A stretch of 64,000 bases of DNA from Poa pratensis (GCA_947311845.1 CAMZMU010000012.1:6098750-6162749); one strand, 5' to 3'; positions 23,592-35,350 are shown, counted from the stretch's first letter. The notes: generated from the sequence alone by a model not told the origin. Numbers and translations are program-made.

Positions 23592-25731
23592 TGATGACGT
23601 GAAACACACGTTCGTTGGGAGACCCCAAGAGGAAGGTATGATGTAGTCAGCAGCAAGTTTTCCCTCAGAAAGAAACCAAGGTTATCGAACCAGTAGGAGC
23701 AGCAACTCTTCAGAAGGTTGTCAACGGCGCCAGAAAGATAGCTGTCGCAGGGAGTCTGGACTGTTGACGTGGAATCTGCACACAACACAATCAAACTACT
23801 TTGTCCCAACGAAACAGTGAGGTTGTCAATCTCACTGTCTTGCTGAAAACAAAGGATTAAACGTATGGTGTGGAAAATGAGTATTAAATTGCAGAGAATG
23901 AAAAGGAACAGTTTGTGGTTGTTTAATCAGTGTAAAAGAATGGACCGGGGTCCACAGTTCACTAGTGGTGTCTCTCCATAAAAGATAACTAACATGTTGG
24001 GTGAACAAATTACAGCTTGGCAATTGACGAATAGTGAGCGCATGACAATGCATATACATGACATGTTGACTACTATGATATTTAATTGAGCATCTATTAT
24101 ATAATTAAAACACAAGACAATCGACGGTAGAGATTTGTCAACATATAACCACGATGTACAAACGGTGGAGATTAATCAGGACAAGATATGGATCGACGTG
24201 AATCCATATGGAAGCTAAGAAGTGCGGATGGATGTCCGGCCTCAACACGTCAAGATTTTGGAAAGTAAAAAGGCCAAGATTAGGAAGTTATATCGTACCT
24301 ATACGCGAATAGGTGTTTGGCCTGACCACGTACGTGAATATATAGATTCAAACGGACACTAACCTAGGGCCCAATGCGGACTTCAATATAAAGCATGGAC
24401 GCGACGTGTAGGTCGTCGGCAAATCGATTCATGGACGCGAGGCCACGCCCACCTAGCAATCGAATCTGAGGTGCGGCTGGCAGGCTACGTCAAGAAGGAA
24501 CTGCAGGACGACGCCCGCCGGCGAACCCATTATCTCCGGCGACCACAAGACGAAGCGCACAAACATGAAGGAGCTTGGCCTTCAGAGGGTTCCAGGCTTC
24601 CGGCACTTTCGGGTGGTCCACGATGTTCCATTGATCGCTTGTTACGACATAATACATAGATCGTTATCCAACAGCATCTATGACTAATAATCCACCGCCG
24701 GGTTGTCATCCGAGTCCCCCGTTGGTATTAAGTTGCAAGCAACGGATAATTGCATTAAGTAAAGTGCGTAATGTAAACAAACACATATGTCCGTGGACAT
24801 AGCATCGTTAGGTTATCCCTAGTGGCAACAGCACATCCACAACCTTAGAACTTTCTGTCACTGTCCCAGGTTAAACGGAGACATGAACCCACTATCTAGC
24901 ATAAATACTCTCTCTTGGAGTTACAAGCATCTACTTGGCCAAAGCATCTACGAGTAACGGAAAGCATGCAAGATCTTAAATAACATATAAGATAGATTGA
25001 TAATCAACTAGACATAATATTCAATATTCATCGGATCCCAGCAAACACAACATGTAGCATTACAATAATATGATCTTGATCATGTAGGGCAGCTCACAAG
25101 ATCTAAACATGATGGCACAAAGTGGAGAGACAACCATCTAGCTACTGCTATGGACCCGTAGTCCAAGGATGAACTACTCACGCATCACTCCGGAGGCAGG
25201 CATGGCGATGTAGAAGCCTCCGGTGACGATTCCCCTCTCCGGCAGGGTGCCGGGAAGAGGTTCTGAACCCTCCCGAGCTAGGGTTGACGACGGCGGCGTC
25301 TCTGGAACTTTTCGTGGATATTTGCTCAGGTACTTAGGGTTTTCGCGTCGGGGGGAATAAGTAGGCGAAAGGGCGGCGGCTGCGGACCCCCGAGGGGCCC
25401 ACACCACCCCAGGGCGCGGTAGAAGGGGGCCCGCACCCTGGTGGCGTGTGGCCTCCTGGTGGCCCTCCTCTGCTCCTCCTTTGCTCCGTCAGGCGTGTTC
25501 TGGAAAAATAGGCACCCCCGTGTAGTTTCGTCCAATTCCGAGAATATTTCCAGACTAGCTTTTCTGGAATACAAAAACAGCAGAAAACAGGAACTGGCAC
25601 TTCGGCATCTTGTTAATAGGTTAGTCCCAAAAAATGTATAAAAGTGATATAAAGTAGATGCAAAACATGTAGCAATTGGTATAAAACAAGCATGGAACAT
25701 CAAAAATTATAGATACGTTTGAGACGTATCA
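23592..25731 (-). repeat. 3' LTR of the Gypsy/Athila-type element
   Basis: 2140 bp, of which 24093-24641 is an insertion absent from the partner LTR. A PBS-like relic CAACGGCGCCAGAAA occurs near 23727. Confidence 0.85.
24093..24641 (+). mobile_element. 549-bp insertion in the LTR, Helitron-like
   Basis: The partner LTR reads GGGCA|TTACGACAT (29970-29985) where this LTR has GAGCA, 549 bp, then TTACGACAT. The insertion lies exactly between A and T, has no target duplication, and starts TCTATTATATAATTAAAACA, all Helitron features. The 3' end reads CTTG instead of canonical CTRR and I see no convincing terminal hairpin, so the class is tentative. A 62-codon ORF (24471-24659) has no recognised domain. 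Confidence 0.5.
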
Positions 25732-25747
25732 GCATCCCCAAGCTTAG
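25732..25747 (-). other. Polypurine tract of the Gypsy element
   Basis: Reads AACTAAGCTTGGGGATGC on the minus strand directly before the TGATACGTC start of the 3' LTR. A second similar CCCCAAGCTTA pair lies near 27680 and 27743. Confidence 0.6.
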
Positions 25748-28491
25748 TTCCTACTCGTCCTCGAGTAGGTAAACGATAAAAACAAATAATTTTTGAGGTG
25801 ACATGCTACTATCATAATCTTGATCATATAATATTGCAAGGCACATGTAAATGAATGAAGTGATCCAAGTCAATGGTCTATAATTTGCTATCAAATAGAT
25901 AATGAGTAAACAATGAATCACACAAGCTAAACGTTTTCATGAATAGTACTTTCGAGACAAGCATCAAACAGTTTTGCATAAGTGTTAACTCATAAAGCAA
26001 TAGTTTCTAACAAAAGGTATTTAATCAACACAAAGGAAGAATTTAGTTTCAGCATTTGCTTCAACTTTCAACATATTTATCTCATGGATATTGTCAACAC
26101 AAAGTAGTATAACAAGTCCAATACATTGCATATAACGCATGTTGTAACAAAGTTGACACTAGTGTTTGCTTGTGGAAGACAGAAAGAATAGGAAAACTGA
26201 CTCAACATAAAAGTAAAAGAAAGGCCCTTCGCAGAGGGAAGCAGGGATTAAATCATGTGCTAGAGCTTTTAGGTTTTTGAAAGCATATAGAGATTGCATA
26301 AAATATTTGATACTCCTCCCAACCTTGCTAACACAAGCCATGGCTAACCGAATCCTCGGGTGCCTTCCATCAATCACATACCATGGAGGAGTATCTATTT
26401 TTGAGAGGTGTTTGTTAATTGTCAACGAATGGTAGCGGGTGAGAACAGTATTCTACCTGTCGAACGGACTTTTAAGAGCGGCTCCCATGAAGGACGTTAT
26501 TTCTACCAGCAAGGCAGATCATCCCTCTTTCTCTTTGGTTTACACACATTCAGGTATTTCACTGTTTGTCATTGCTTACTGATGAATCAGGGCAAAAGTG
26601 TGAAGAGAATTAATTGGTTAAAGTTGTAATTAATTGGGACTGGGCACCCCGTTGCCAGCTCTTTTTGCAAGTTATTGGATAAGCGGATGTATATGCCACT
26701 AGTCCAGGTGTAAAAGTCCACTCGACAAATAGAATAAAGAATAACCACACTAATTCCTCATGAGCTAGTAAACATTGACACAAAAAGGGAATAATAACAT
26801 TTTGAATAATTTAAAGGTAGCACATGAAAAATTTACTTGGAGTGGCAAGGAAATACCACATATAGGTAGTTATGGTGGACACAAATGGCATGGATTTTGG
26901 CTCAAGGATTTGGATGCACGAGAAGCATTCCCTCTCAGTACAGAGTTTAGGCTAGCAAGGTTATGTAAGCAAACAAGAATATCAACCCGTACACCAAGTT
27001 TTATATGACAAACATATTGCAAACGTTATAAGACTTCATACCGTCTTCCTTGTTAACCAAACCCTGTTATTAGAAAATATCTAGACCTTAGAGGTACCAC
27101 CGATGCAAACCAAATTTTCAACAAGCTTTACGGTAGTTCTTCACTAATAGGCTTAACTCATGTGATGCACAATTTAATCATGATCTACTTGTTAACTCAA
27201 AACAATTGACAAGCATCAAGTTATCCATTTTAGTGATCTACAAGATTAAGCAAGTTTTTCCTTATACCAATTACCACATGCAACATTTTCTGAACCAACC
27301 AAACACCAATCAATTTATTTCATCAACTCTCCAAACAAATATAAGTGAAGCAAGAGAGTACTTTCTACAAAAGAAAGCTAATAGCTCTGACAAGAGATAC
27401 ATGAAAACAAGAGCTAAAAGCTGAACAGCGCTAGATATGAATACTCAACAAATATAAGTGAAGAATAGGAGTATTCTCATGAAAAAGCGGAGCGTGTCTC
27501 TCTCCCAATCAAGAATGCTAGGGTCCAGTCAAGCTTTATTGAAAATAAAAATGCAATACTGAAAATAAAAAGCACACAGACGCTCCAAGAAAAGCACATA
27601 TGATGTGAAAGAATTAAAATATAGTTTCACTAGAGATGACCTGATAATTTTGACGATGAAGAAGGGGATGCCTTGGGCATCCCCAAGCTTAGACGCTTGA
27701 GTCTTCTTGAAATATGCTGGGGAGATCCATGGGAGCCTCCCCAAGCTTAAGCTCTTCACTCTTCTTGATCCTATTATATCATCCTTCTCTCTTGACCCTT
27801 GAAAACTTCCGTCACACCAAACTCAAAGTAGATCTCATTAGAGGGTTAGTGCATAATCAAAAATTCACATGTTCTGTAAAGACGCAATATGATTTGTTAC
27901 TTTAAACATTAGCTACAGCCACTGATGTTATGTGAAGCTCTTCCACCCAAAAAAGAATTTCACTCAACACTAGTAAAAGAGAGAATGCGAAAATAAAAAG
28001 GCATAATCTGTCTAAAACAGAACAGTCCGCAAAGACGAATTTTTTCGAGGCACTTACGACGCTCAGATCGAGAAACTCTGAACTAATGAAAGTTTCAGAC
28101 ATTCATAAAGATTACGCACAAAAATTTCAGATTTTTAACAATCTGGTGATTTTAGGAATTTCGTACAGTGAACAGCAAAAATCTGTTTCTGCGCAGCAAT
28201 CAAAATTAAGCATCATCTTATCATTAGAGGCTACTCTTGGCACAACAATGCGAGAAAATAAAGATACAAAGGAGTTGCTACAGAAGTAAACAAACTCCTT
28301 GACTCAATAAAAGAAAAATTGCAGAAAAATAAAATGGGTTGCCTCCCATAAGCGCTTTTCTTTAACGCCTTTTAGCTAGGCACAAAGCATGCATCAAGTA
28401 TTACCAAAGACATTGAAATCTCCTAACCTTTCGGTGGGATCGTCCTTCTTAATTGGAAAGAAGAACCTTCGATTAATAGGGGTATTGAATT
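25748..28491 (-). other. Non-coding internal region of the Gypsy element
   Basis: No ORF with a recognisable domain. This is where reverse transcriptase and integrase would be expected; both are missing. Confidence 0.6.
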
Positions 28492-28832
28492 TCATAAACC
28501 CATACTTTGCATTAATAAATACCCATTGTTCTTTAAAAAGGGTCTTCCAAGGACAATATTACCAGGAGATTTTGCAAGAATCATAAAATTAACAGGGACA
28601 GTCTTATTCTGAATAGTAACCTTAACATCGTTAATAATCCCTATACTTTTTATGATTGTTCCATCCGCATGAAAATGAAAAACAGGGTAACTAACCATAT
28701 TATCATATTTTAATAAATCATAAACCATTTTTGGCATGATGGACATTGTAGAACCAAGATCACAGTAGGCACGGAACTTTTCATTACCAATATTAATCTC
28801 AATGAATGGTTCCCAATCATTTTTTAACTCAA
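28492..28832 (-). pseudogene. Retroelement aspartic protease fragment
   Basis: Minus-strand translation reads WEPFIEINIGNEKFRAYCDLGSTMSIMPKMVY, with DLGST as the aspartic protease active-site motif (near 28750), followed by the C-terminal ILGRPFLKN motif. This is the pepsin-like retropepsin that would process gag. The frame ends after GRPFLKNNGYLL and does not continue into reverse transcriptase. Truncated and probably inactive. Confidence 0.7.
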
Positions 28833-29207
28833 CTAAAGGTTGTTCTTTAGATTATGGCTCAGAGTTAAATCATCAATTGACTTTTCTATTTTATCTAGCT
28901 TAGAGAATATCCCAGTTTCATCCACTAGTGGAAAAATTGCCAAACCACTCAAAATATTATGAGCTTTCATTGAATCAATCTCAGAAAAGGTTTCCCCTAC
29001 CATGGTATCTAGAGCAAGTTGATAAACAGAAAATAAACCATGGTAGAAATTTTTTATAAGAACTCTCAAGTCCATCTTAGGTTGCACCTTCTTGTGCAAT
29101 TCCAAAATTCTCGCCCAGGCATTCCTAAAGGATTCCCCACCTTCCTGCCTAAAAGTAATAATTTCTCCCACAGGTGGCACTACGGAAAAAGGAGCAGAGC
29201 TAGACAT
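28833..29207 (-). pseudogene. Gypsy gag fragment
   Basis: ATG at 29207; MSSSAPFSVVPPVGEI then GESFRNAWARILELHKK, the conserved RNA/capsid-like block of Athila-type gag (the E-S-F-x-x-A-W-x-R pattern). 124 codons, ending at 28833. Much shorter than a full gag, so an internally deleted copy. The reading frame is open upstream through the leader, which is not meaningful. Confidence 0.65.
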
Positions 29208-29377
29208 GATGACTAACAGAAAACAAAACTGAAAATAAACTAAATGCAAGTAACTAATTTTTTTGTGTTTTTGATAATTGAAAGCAAACAAGATAAAATA
29301 AAATAAACTAAGCAAGACAAAAACAAAGTAAAGAGATTGGAAGCGTGAAACTCCCCTTGCAGAAGACTGCTGTCTCC

Positions 29378-29470
29378 CCGGCAACGGCGCCAGAAAAATA
29401 GGCGTCGAAGGGGAGATAGGAGTCGCTGAAGAAGTGCTTCCACTCCCCGGCAACGGCGCCAGAAAAATAG
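29378..29470 (-). other. Duplicated tRNA-Asp primer-binding site
   Basis: CCCCGGCAACGGCGCCAGAA occurs at about 29378 and again at about 29445. On the minus strand each gives TGGCGCCGTTGCCGGGG, complementary to the 3' end of plant tRNA-Asp. The second is adjacent to the 5' LTR (ends 29473) and is the likely working site; the first is a tandem copy. Confidence 0.75.
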
Positions 29471-29472
29471 CT

Positions 29473-31036
29473 TGATGACGTGAAACACACGTTCGTTGGG
29501 AGACCCCAAGAGGAAGGTATGATGTAGTCAGCAGCAAGTTTTCCCTCAGAAAGAAACCAAGGTTATCGAACCAGTAGGAGCAGCAACTCTTCAGAAGGTT
29601 GTCAACGACGCCAGAAAATAGCTGTCGCAGGGAGTCTGGACTGTTGAGGTGGAATCTGCACACAACACAATCAAACTACTTTGCCCCAACGAAACAGTGA
29701 GGTTGTCAATCTCACTGGCTTGCTGAAAACAAAAGATTAAACGTATTGTGTGGAAAATGAGTATTAAATTGCAGAGAATGAAAAGGAACAGTTTGCAGTT
29801 TGTGGTTGTTTAATCAGTGTAAAAGAATGGACCGGGGTCCACAGTTCACTAGTGGTGTCTCTCCATAAAAGATAACTAACATGTTGGGTGAACAAATTAC
29901 AGCTGGGCAATTGACGAATAGTGAGCGCATGACAATGCATATACATGACATGTTGACTACTATGATATTTAATTGGGCATTACGACATAATACATAGATC
30001 GTTATCCAACAACATCTATGACTAATAATCCACCCCGGGTTGTCATCCGAGTCCCCCGTTGGTATTAAGTTGCAAGCAACGGATAATTGCATTAAGTAAA
30101 GTGCGTAATGTAAACAAATACATATGTCCGTGGACATAGCATCGCTAGGTTATCCCTAGTGGCAACAGCACATCCACAACCTTAGAACTTTCTGTCACTG
30201 TCCCAGGTTAAACGGAGACATGAACCCACTATCTAGCATAAATACTCTCTCTTGGAGTTACAAGCATCTACTTGGCCAAAGCATCTACGAGTAACGGAAA
30301 GCATGCAAGATCTTGACATAATATTCAATATTAATCGGATCCCAGCAAACACAATATGTAGCATTACAATAATATGATCTTGATCATGTAGGGCAGCTCA
30401 CAAGATCTAAACATGATGGCACAAAGTGGAGAGACAACCATCTAGCTACTGCTATGGACCCGTAGTCCAAGGATGAACTACTCACGCATCACTCCGGAGG
30501 CAGGCATGACGATGTAGAAGCCTCCGGTGACGATTCCCCTCTCCGGCAGGGTGCCGGGAAGAGGTTCTGAACCCTCCCGAGCTAGGGTTGACGACGGCGG
30601 CGTCTCTGGAACTTTTCGTGGATATTTGCTCAGGTACTTAGGGTTTTCGCGTCGGGGGGAATAAGTAGGCGAAAGGGCGGCGGCTGCGGACCCCCGAGGG
30701 GCCCACACCACCCCAGGGCGGCGGCAGAGGGGGGCCCGCGCCCTGGTGGCGTGTGGCCTCCTGGTGGCCCTCCTCTGCTCCTCCTTTGCTCCGTCAGGCG
30801 TGTTCTGGAAAAATAGGCACCCCCGTGTAGTTCCGTCTAATTCCGAGAATATTTCCAGACTAGCTTTTCTGGAATACAAAAACAGCAGAAAACAGGAACT
30901 GGCACTTCGGCATCTTGTTAATAGGTTAGTCCCGAAAAATGTATAAAAGTGATATAAAGTAGATGCAAAACATGTAGCAATTGGTATAAAACAAGCATGT
31001 AACATCAAAAATGATAGATACGTTTGAGACGTATCA
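29473..31036 (-). repeat. 5' LTR of the Gypsy/Athila-type element
   Basis: 1564 bp; matches 23592-25731 apart from the 549-bp insertion there and a small deletion here near 30313. Confidence 0.9.
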
Positions 31037-31041
31037 GCGAG

Positions 31042-31616
31042 CAGAGCTCTCGCGGTCGCTACAGGAGGAAGGAGATGGTCGTCTTGCGAAAAAACCCCTG
31101 GAAGAATTTCCTCCATCACAGATTGGTCTCTTCTTCCTTTTCTTTTATTTCCAGTAGGTTTTAGGGATTTTATAGAGGCACTTAAACATTCTATTAAAAT
31201 CTGAGAAAAATCCAGTAGCTCCTAACAGCATGTGGAAACACCACAAAAATTGAGGTTGCCAAATAAATTGTTTTGGACAGCATTTGTTCATAGGGTTAAA
31301 AATAGAGCATTTTGCTAAATTCCAAATATTGCTCCTTTGGAAAATTTATAGCAATTGCACAATATTATTTTTGGAACTCTTGGAACTTCCTTGACAAATA
31401 TGGAAGTTTAGTTGAGTTGGTTTTGTCACAACAAACTCATTTGTGTTTAAGTTGTTTGAAACAATTATGGCTTTTGTTTCCCTTTGTTGTAATTGGTTTT
31501 CAAAACCTTGGTTTCAACTCAAGCACTTCAACAAATAATGCCATGATGCATGCATGAAATGCAAAAGCGAAAATTTTACTCAGGTTTTCGAGGTTCACAA
31601 ACTTTGGGCTGTTACA
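31042..31616 (-). repeat. Right part of the solo LTR
   Basis: Continues the solo LTR after the nested Gypsy element; ends GGGCTGTTACA before CCCGG. No ORF of interest. Confidence 0.7.
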
Positions 31617-32033
31617 CCCGGCATCGCCGTCGTTCTTGGCCTTGCCGAACCCCGGCCATCGGAGCGGCATTGCGACTAGGGTTTGGTCGCCGGAGAGGGA
31701 ACGGTAGTGGGGCAGTGGAGTGGGGGTGGGTGGGGGCTGGCCGTCCCTATCCCCTAGCATTAAAAATGACTGGGCCAGGGGAGGCTGACCGTCCCCGTGT
31801 CACTGCCATGTGGGCCTGGGGAGGACGCCACGCGTGAGCACGCGAACACGCGGTCAGTCCGCAGCGTGTCCGCGCCGACGCAAACCTGGCCCAAATTTGG
31901 GCCAAGAATGGGTCGCGGCGGAACAAAAAACGGACCGCGGTCCGGATGGGTTGCCCCGTTGGGCCGTGTTTTTGACTCGCGCGGACGCGCGCGGAGCCGC
32001 GCGGACTCGATTGCCCCGTTGGAGACATCCTTA

Positions 32034-32480
32034 CAACACGTGCGAGCAGGCAGTGTCTTGGGCCGACCTTTAGGAACGTCGTTATTTCGCCGCATTTTCA
32101 CCGTCGTGAGGCACGAATAAGATTTCACAGGAGGTCCTATCCATTGCTTCTAGCGAGATGAGAGCATCGCCTCGCTCACGTTGTGCACGTACATGGGCCT
32201 AGGCGCCTAGCCTAGCACGCGTATGCGAAAAAATAGCGACGTGTCAGCTCCGAGCGACGAGCACAGGCTCGCGCGCTTTTTTTTTCCTGCTATTTTTTAC
32301 AGTTTTGCTTTAGAAAATATGAAATTATTTATTGACACATAAAACTTGACGAACCAAATTAAGGTGAACCAAAAAGATTTGTATCCGGGTCTTCTTTGAA
32401 AGATTTCACCGTGTAGAACAAATTCGAGAGGGCTTCATATGCGTAGACCTAAATCGAGAAAGCTTGATAGTGATAAGAAA
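32034..32480. other. Non-genic sequence
   Basis: GC-rich patch 32150-32280 with a GGGCCTAGGCGCCTAGCC palindrome-like motif, then AT-rich sequence. No gene seen. Confidence 0.35.
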
Positions 32481-32499
32481 GGCAAGGTTGGGGGTTTAA

Positions 32500-33000
32500 C
32501 CGAAAAAATAGGGAGAGCTAAAATAAAATGTGAGCCAATAAATAATGAACCAAAAATAGTGAACAAAATTAGGGTGAACCATAATAATAATGAACCAAAA
32601 ACAATTAAGGTGAACCAAAGAAACATATGACCGAAAATTAAAAAAGAACAAGGTGAAAAAGAACTATAATTTCGAGTGAACCAAAAATGCATGTGAAGAA
32701 AATAAGGAACCTAAAAATAGTGAATCGAAAAAGGAACTAAAACCGAAAATAACAGTGCACCAAAAATGTAGGTGAACCAAAAATAATAGTGAATCGAGAA
32801 AAATAGTGAAACAAAAATAATAGTGAATCGAAAAGAAACTAAAATTCGGATGAACCGAAAATAACAGTGAACCAAAAATGTCAGTGAACCAAAAATAATA
32901 CTGAACCGAGTAAAATAGTGAACCAAATAAAAAAGAAACTAAAATTTAGGTGAACCGAAAATAATAATGAACCAAAAAATTAGATCTATGGGTTCAAAAA
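32500..33000. repeat. AT-rich degenerate tandem repeat (GTGAACCAAAAATA)
   Basis: Loose repeats of about 25-35 bp based on GTGAACCAAAAATAATAGTG and GTGAATCGAAAA. Spacing and sequence are too irregular for a satellite; no coding potential. Such arrays are common inside Triticeae DNA transposons. Confidence 0.7.
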
Positions 33001-33720
33001 AATATTCATGAGTTCAAAAATAAATAAATATTCATAGGTTTTAAAAAAATGATTAGGGGTTCCAAAATAATGTATTCTTGTACGACAAAAAAATGAAAGG
33101 TGTAAAAACTGGAAAATTAAAAGGAAAAATAGAAAATAAAAATGATATATAAAAATGAAAGAAAAAGTAAACGAAGAAAAAAGAAAAACGTAAAAGCAAA
33201 AAGAAGAAACAAGAAACAAGAAACAAGAAAAAATGTTTCGCTGTTTGCTTCTAACACTCAACGTTTAATGGGCCGGCCCAGACAATCGACCTCTGCGGGC
33301 GACTCGGTAGGTACAGGCGGGGACATCCTACTTATCGACCTATGCGTCGATAAGACGCGTTCGCATACCCCCAGCGATAGTAGGCGTGGCCATGAACGCG
33401 CTATGTTCTGAAGCGCATCGACGACTACGAGCGTTGTACTGTTTCCTGTTTCTTCGTTCATTGCGTTTGAGCGGAGTAGCATCGCTACTACATGAAAATT
33501 ATGAACACTCGAACTACTTTGAAAGTTGTGTACACGAAAATTATGTGGGTCCACGAGTAGGTTCCATTCCCATACTCAGTTTCGAGTTTCGTCGATTATA
33601 ACTTCTCAATTTTGAATAGATGTTTGAAACCTGTTTAGCCAAATTTTATCGAATTCGTCACGCTCGGCTGACCGTTTGAAATATTATTTGACGAGTAGGT
33701 TAACATCCACATTTCGCCCA
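33001..33720. other. Non-genic, contains GGGCCGGCCCA palindrome
   Basis: Purine-rich tract 33080-33235, then ATGGGCCGGCCCAG at about 33269, a motif met again at 35595. These two may be inner parts of the inverted repeats of a Mutator-like or foldback element around the AT-rich array, but end sequences and target duplication were not found. Confidence 0.35.
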
Positions 33721-33759
33721 ACTTTCATGTTGTAATATTTTCATTTTGACGATCATATA

Positions 33760-35350
33760 CGAGATGTTCGAAACTATTTTTGAACACGGAATGTGTGTTT
33801 GAACGGGATCTGAGTTTGAACATTTTTGAAAACATCGTTGAACGGAATTTGGTTTTGAACGAAAATGGGAGAACGGTTGCACGGATTGTGTGTTCGAACA
33901 GGCTCTGAGTTTGAACGATTTTTGAAAACGTCGTTGAACAGAAATGGGAGAACGATTGCACGGATTGTGTGTTTGATAAGGATCTGACTTTAAACTATTT
34001 TTGAAAAACATCGTTGAACAGAAATTGTTTTTGAATGGAAAATAGGAGAACGGTTGCACGGAAAGTGTGTTTGAACAGGATCAGAGTTTGAATGATTTTT
34101 TAAAACGTCGTTGAACGTAATTTGGTTTCGAACGGAAATGAGAGAACGGTTGCACAGATTGTGTGTTTGAACGGGATCTGAGTTTGATCGACTTTTAAAA
34201 CGTCGTTGAACGGAATTTGGTTTGAACGGAAATTATTTTTTAACGATTTTAAAAGTGAACAGAAAAGACCGGTGAATGAAAACTAATTTTGAATGATTTA
34301 AAAAAAACGAGCACAAAATAAAGGTGAACGGAAACTATTTTTGAACGATTTGGAAAATGAACCGAAAAGGACGGTGAACAAAATCGACTTTGAACGATTG
34401 TAAAAGTGAACAGAAAAAAGTCTATGAACGAAAATTATTTTTGAAAGATTTTTAAAAAGTGAACAAAAAACCCTATGAACGAAAATTATTTTTGAACAAT
34501 TTTTTAAATATGAACAATTCTCAAATTGGAACATTTTACAAATCTGAACATTTTTGAAATCTAAGCATTTTTATAAATTTGATCGTCTTTACAAAAAATG
34601 AAAATTTAAAATAATATCTAAAAAAGAAAAATGTGAACAGAAAGTGGCGGTGAACGAAAACTATTTTTGAAGGATTTTAAAAAATGAACAGAAAATGGCG
34701 GTGAACGGAAACTATTTTTGAATAATTTTAAAAGTAACATAAAATGCTATTGAACGAAAATATTTTTGAACATTTTACAAAATGAACAGAAAATGACGTT
34801 GAACGAAACTATTTTTGAACGATTTTAAAAATGAACAGAAAAGGTCAGTGAACGAATTTATATTTGAACGATTTTAAAAAGTGACCAGAAAAAAGTCTAT
34901 GAACGAAAATTATTTTTGAACAATTTTTATAAATGAACAGAAAATGACGTTAAACGAAACTATTTTTGAACGATTTTAAAAGTGAACAGAAAAGGTGGGT
35001 GAACGAATTTATTTTTGAACGATTTTAAAAAGTGAACAGAAAAATGTCTATGAACGAAAGTTATTTTTGAACAATTTTTATAAATGAATGGAAAATGTCG
35101 TTGAACGAAACTATTTTTGAACAATTTTAAAGGTGAACAGAAAAGGTCGGTGAACGAATTTATTTTTGAACGATTTTAAAAAGTGAACAGAAAAAAATCT
35201 ATGAATGAAAAATATTTTTTGAACAATATTTAAAAAGTAAATAAAAACTCTATTCACGAAAACTATTTTTGAATGATTTTTAAAATATGAACAAATTTTA
35301 GAGATGAACAATTTTCAAATCTAAACATTTTTTAAATATGAACAATTTGT
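33760..35350. repeat. AT-rich degenerate tandem repeat (TATTTTTGAACGATTTTAAAA)
   Basis: About 1.6 kb of imperfect units built from GAACGAAACTATTTTTGAAC, GATTTTAAAAAGTGAACAG and AAAAGGTCGGTGAACGAA, with sub-units of 45-60 bp. Units drift gradually along the array. No ORF is meaningful. Confidence 0.8.

Larger units (their letters stand above)
23592..31036 (-). mobile_element. Gypsy/Athila-type element (Sabrina/WHAM-like), minus strand
   Basis: On the minus strand the LTR starts TGATACGTCTCAAACGTATC and ends CACGTCATCA; LTRs are 29473-31036 (5') and 23592-25731 (3'). GCGAG duplications lie at 23587-23591 and 31037-31041. The primer-binding site is of tRNA-Asp type, as in Athila/Tat lineages. 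Gag and part of an aspartic protease remain; reverse transcriptase, RNase H and integrase are absent. The LTR sequence resembles Triticeae Sabrina/WHAM families by recollection. Confidence 0.85.
20629..31616 (-). mobile_element. Solo LTR (about 3.5 kb net), interrupted by a nested element
   Basis: The ends are TGTGGCGCCCCG at 20629 and GGGCTGTTACA at 31616; CCCGG flanks both (20624-20628 and 31617-31621). Removing the nested element 23592-31036 leaves about 3538 bp with no internal retroviral domain, second LTR or primer-binding site, so this is read as a solo LTR left by LTR-LTR recombination. On the minus strand it starts TGTAACAGCCC, a common start for Triticeae Gypsy LTRs, but the family is not assignable here. 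Confidence 0.75.
9287..31670 (-). pseudogene. Element-encoded hypothetical protein, in three pieces
   Basis: Segments on the minus strand are 31670-31622 (ATG at 31670, beginning MPLRWPGFGKAKNDGDAG), 20623-20531 and 10132-9287. Removing each insertion with one copy of its duplication joins the first two segments and continues in frame into the third (RRDRVYVRKEDCQWYWDHAV). The third then has a TGA near 10040 and further frameshifts before the acidic, alanine-rich C-terminal part (VDMDDDEALAAAKAASRKS ... EEPQPWWQAMDVELPP ... CVFNGG-like). Similar proteins recur in Triticeae repeats by my recollection; no enzymatic domain is visible. The stops mean this copy is dead irrespective of the insertions. 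Function unknown. Confidence 0.55.
8994..32030 (-). mobile_element. PIF/Harbinger-type non-autonomous element split by two LTR insertions
   Basis: The left end GGATGACTCCAACGGG (8994) and the right end, GGATGTCTCCAACGGGG on the opposite strand (ending 32030), form inverted repeats. TTA flanks both (8991-8993 and 32031-32033), matching the TWA duplication of PIF/Harbinger elements. Subtracting the two LTR insertions and their duplications leaves about 1646 bp. The remaining DNA is GC-rich and carries one broken minus-strand ORF. It has no recognisable transposase, so it must have moved in trans. The superfamily rests on ends and duplication only. Confidence 0.75.

Noticed and set aside
23243..23809. 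188-codon minus-strand ORF crossing the border of the nested Gypsy element
   Set aside because: It spans an insertion junction at 23592, so it is an accidental fusion.
33760..35350. Regularly spaced repeats that could suggest a CRISPR array or satellite
   Set aside because: Units are degenerate, without constant repeats and unique spacers; the genome is plant nuclear.
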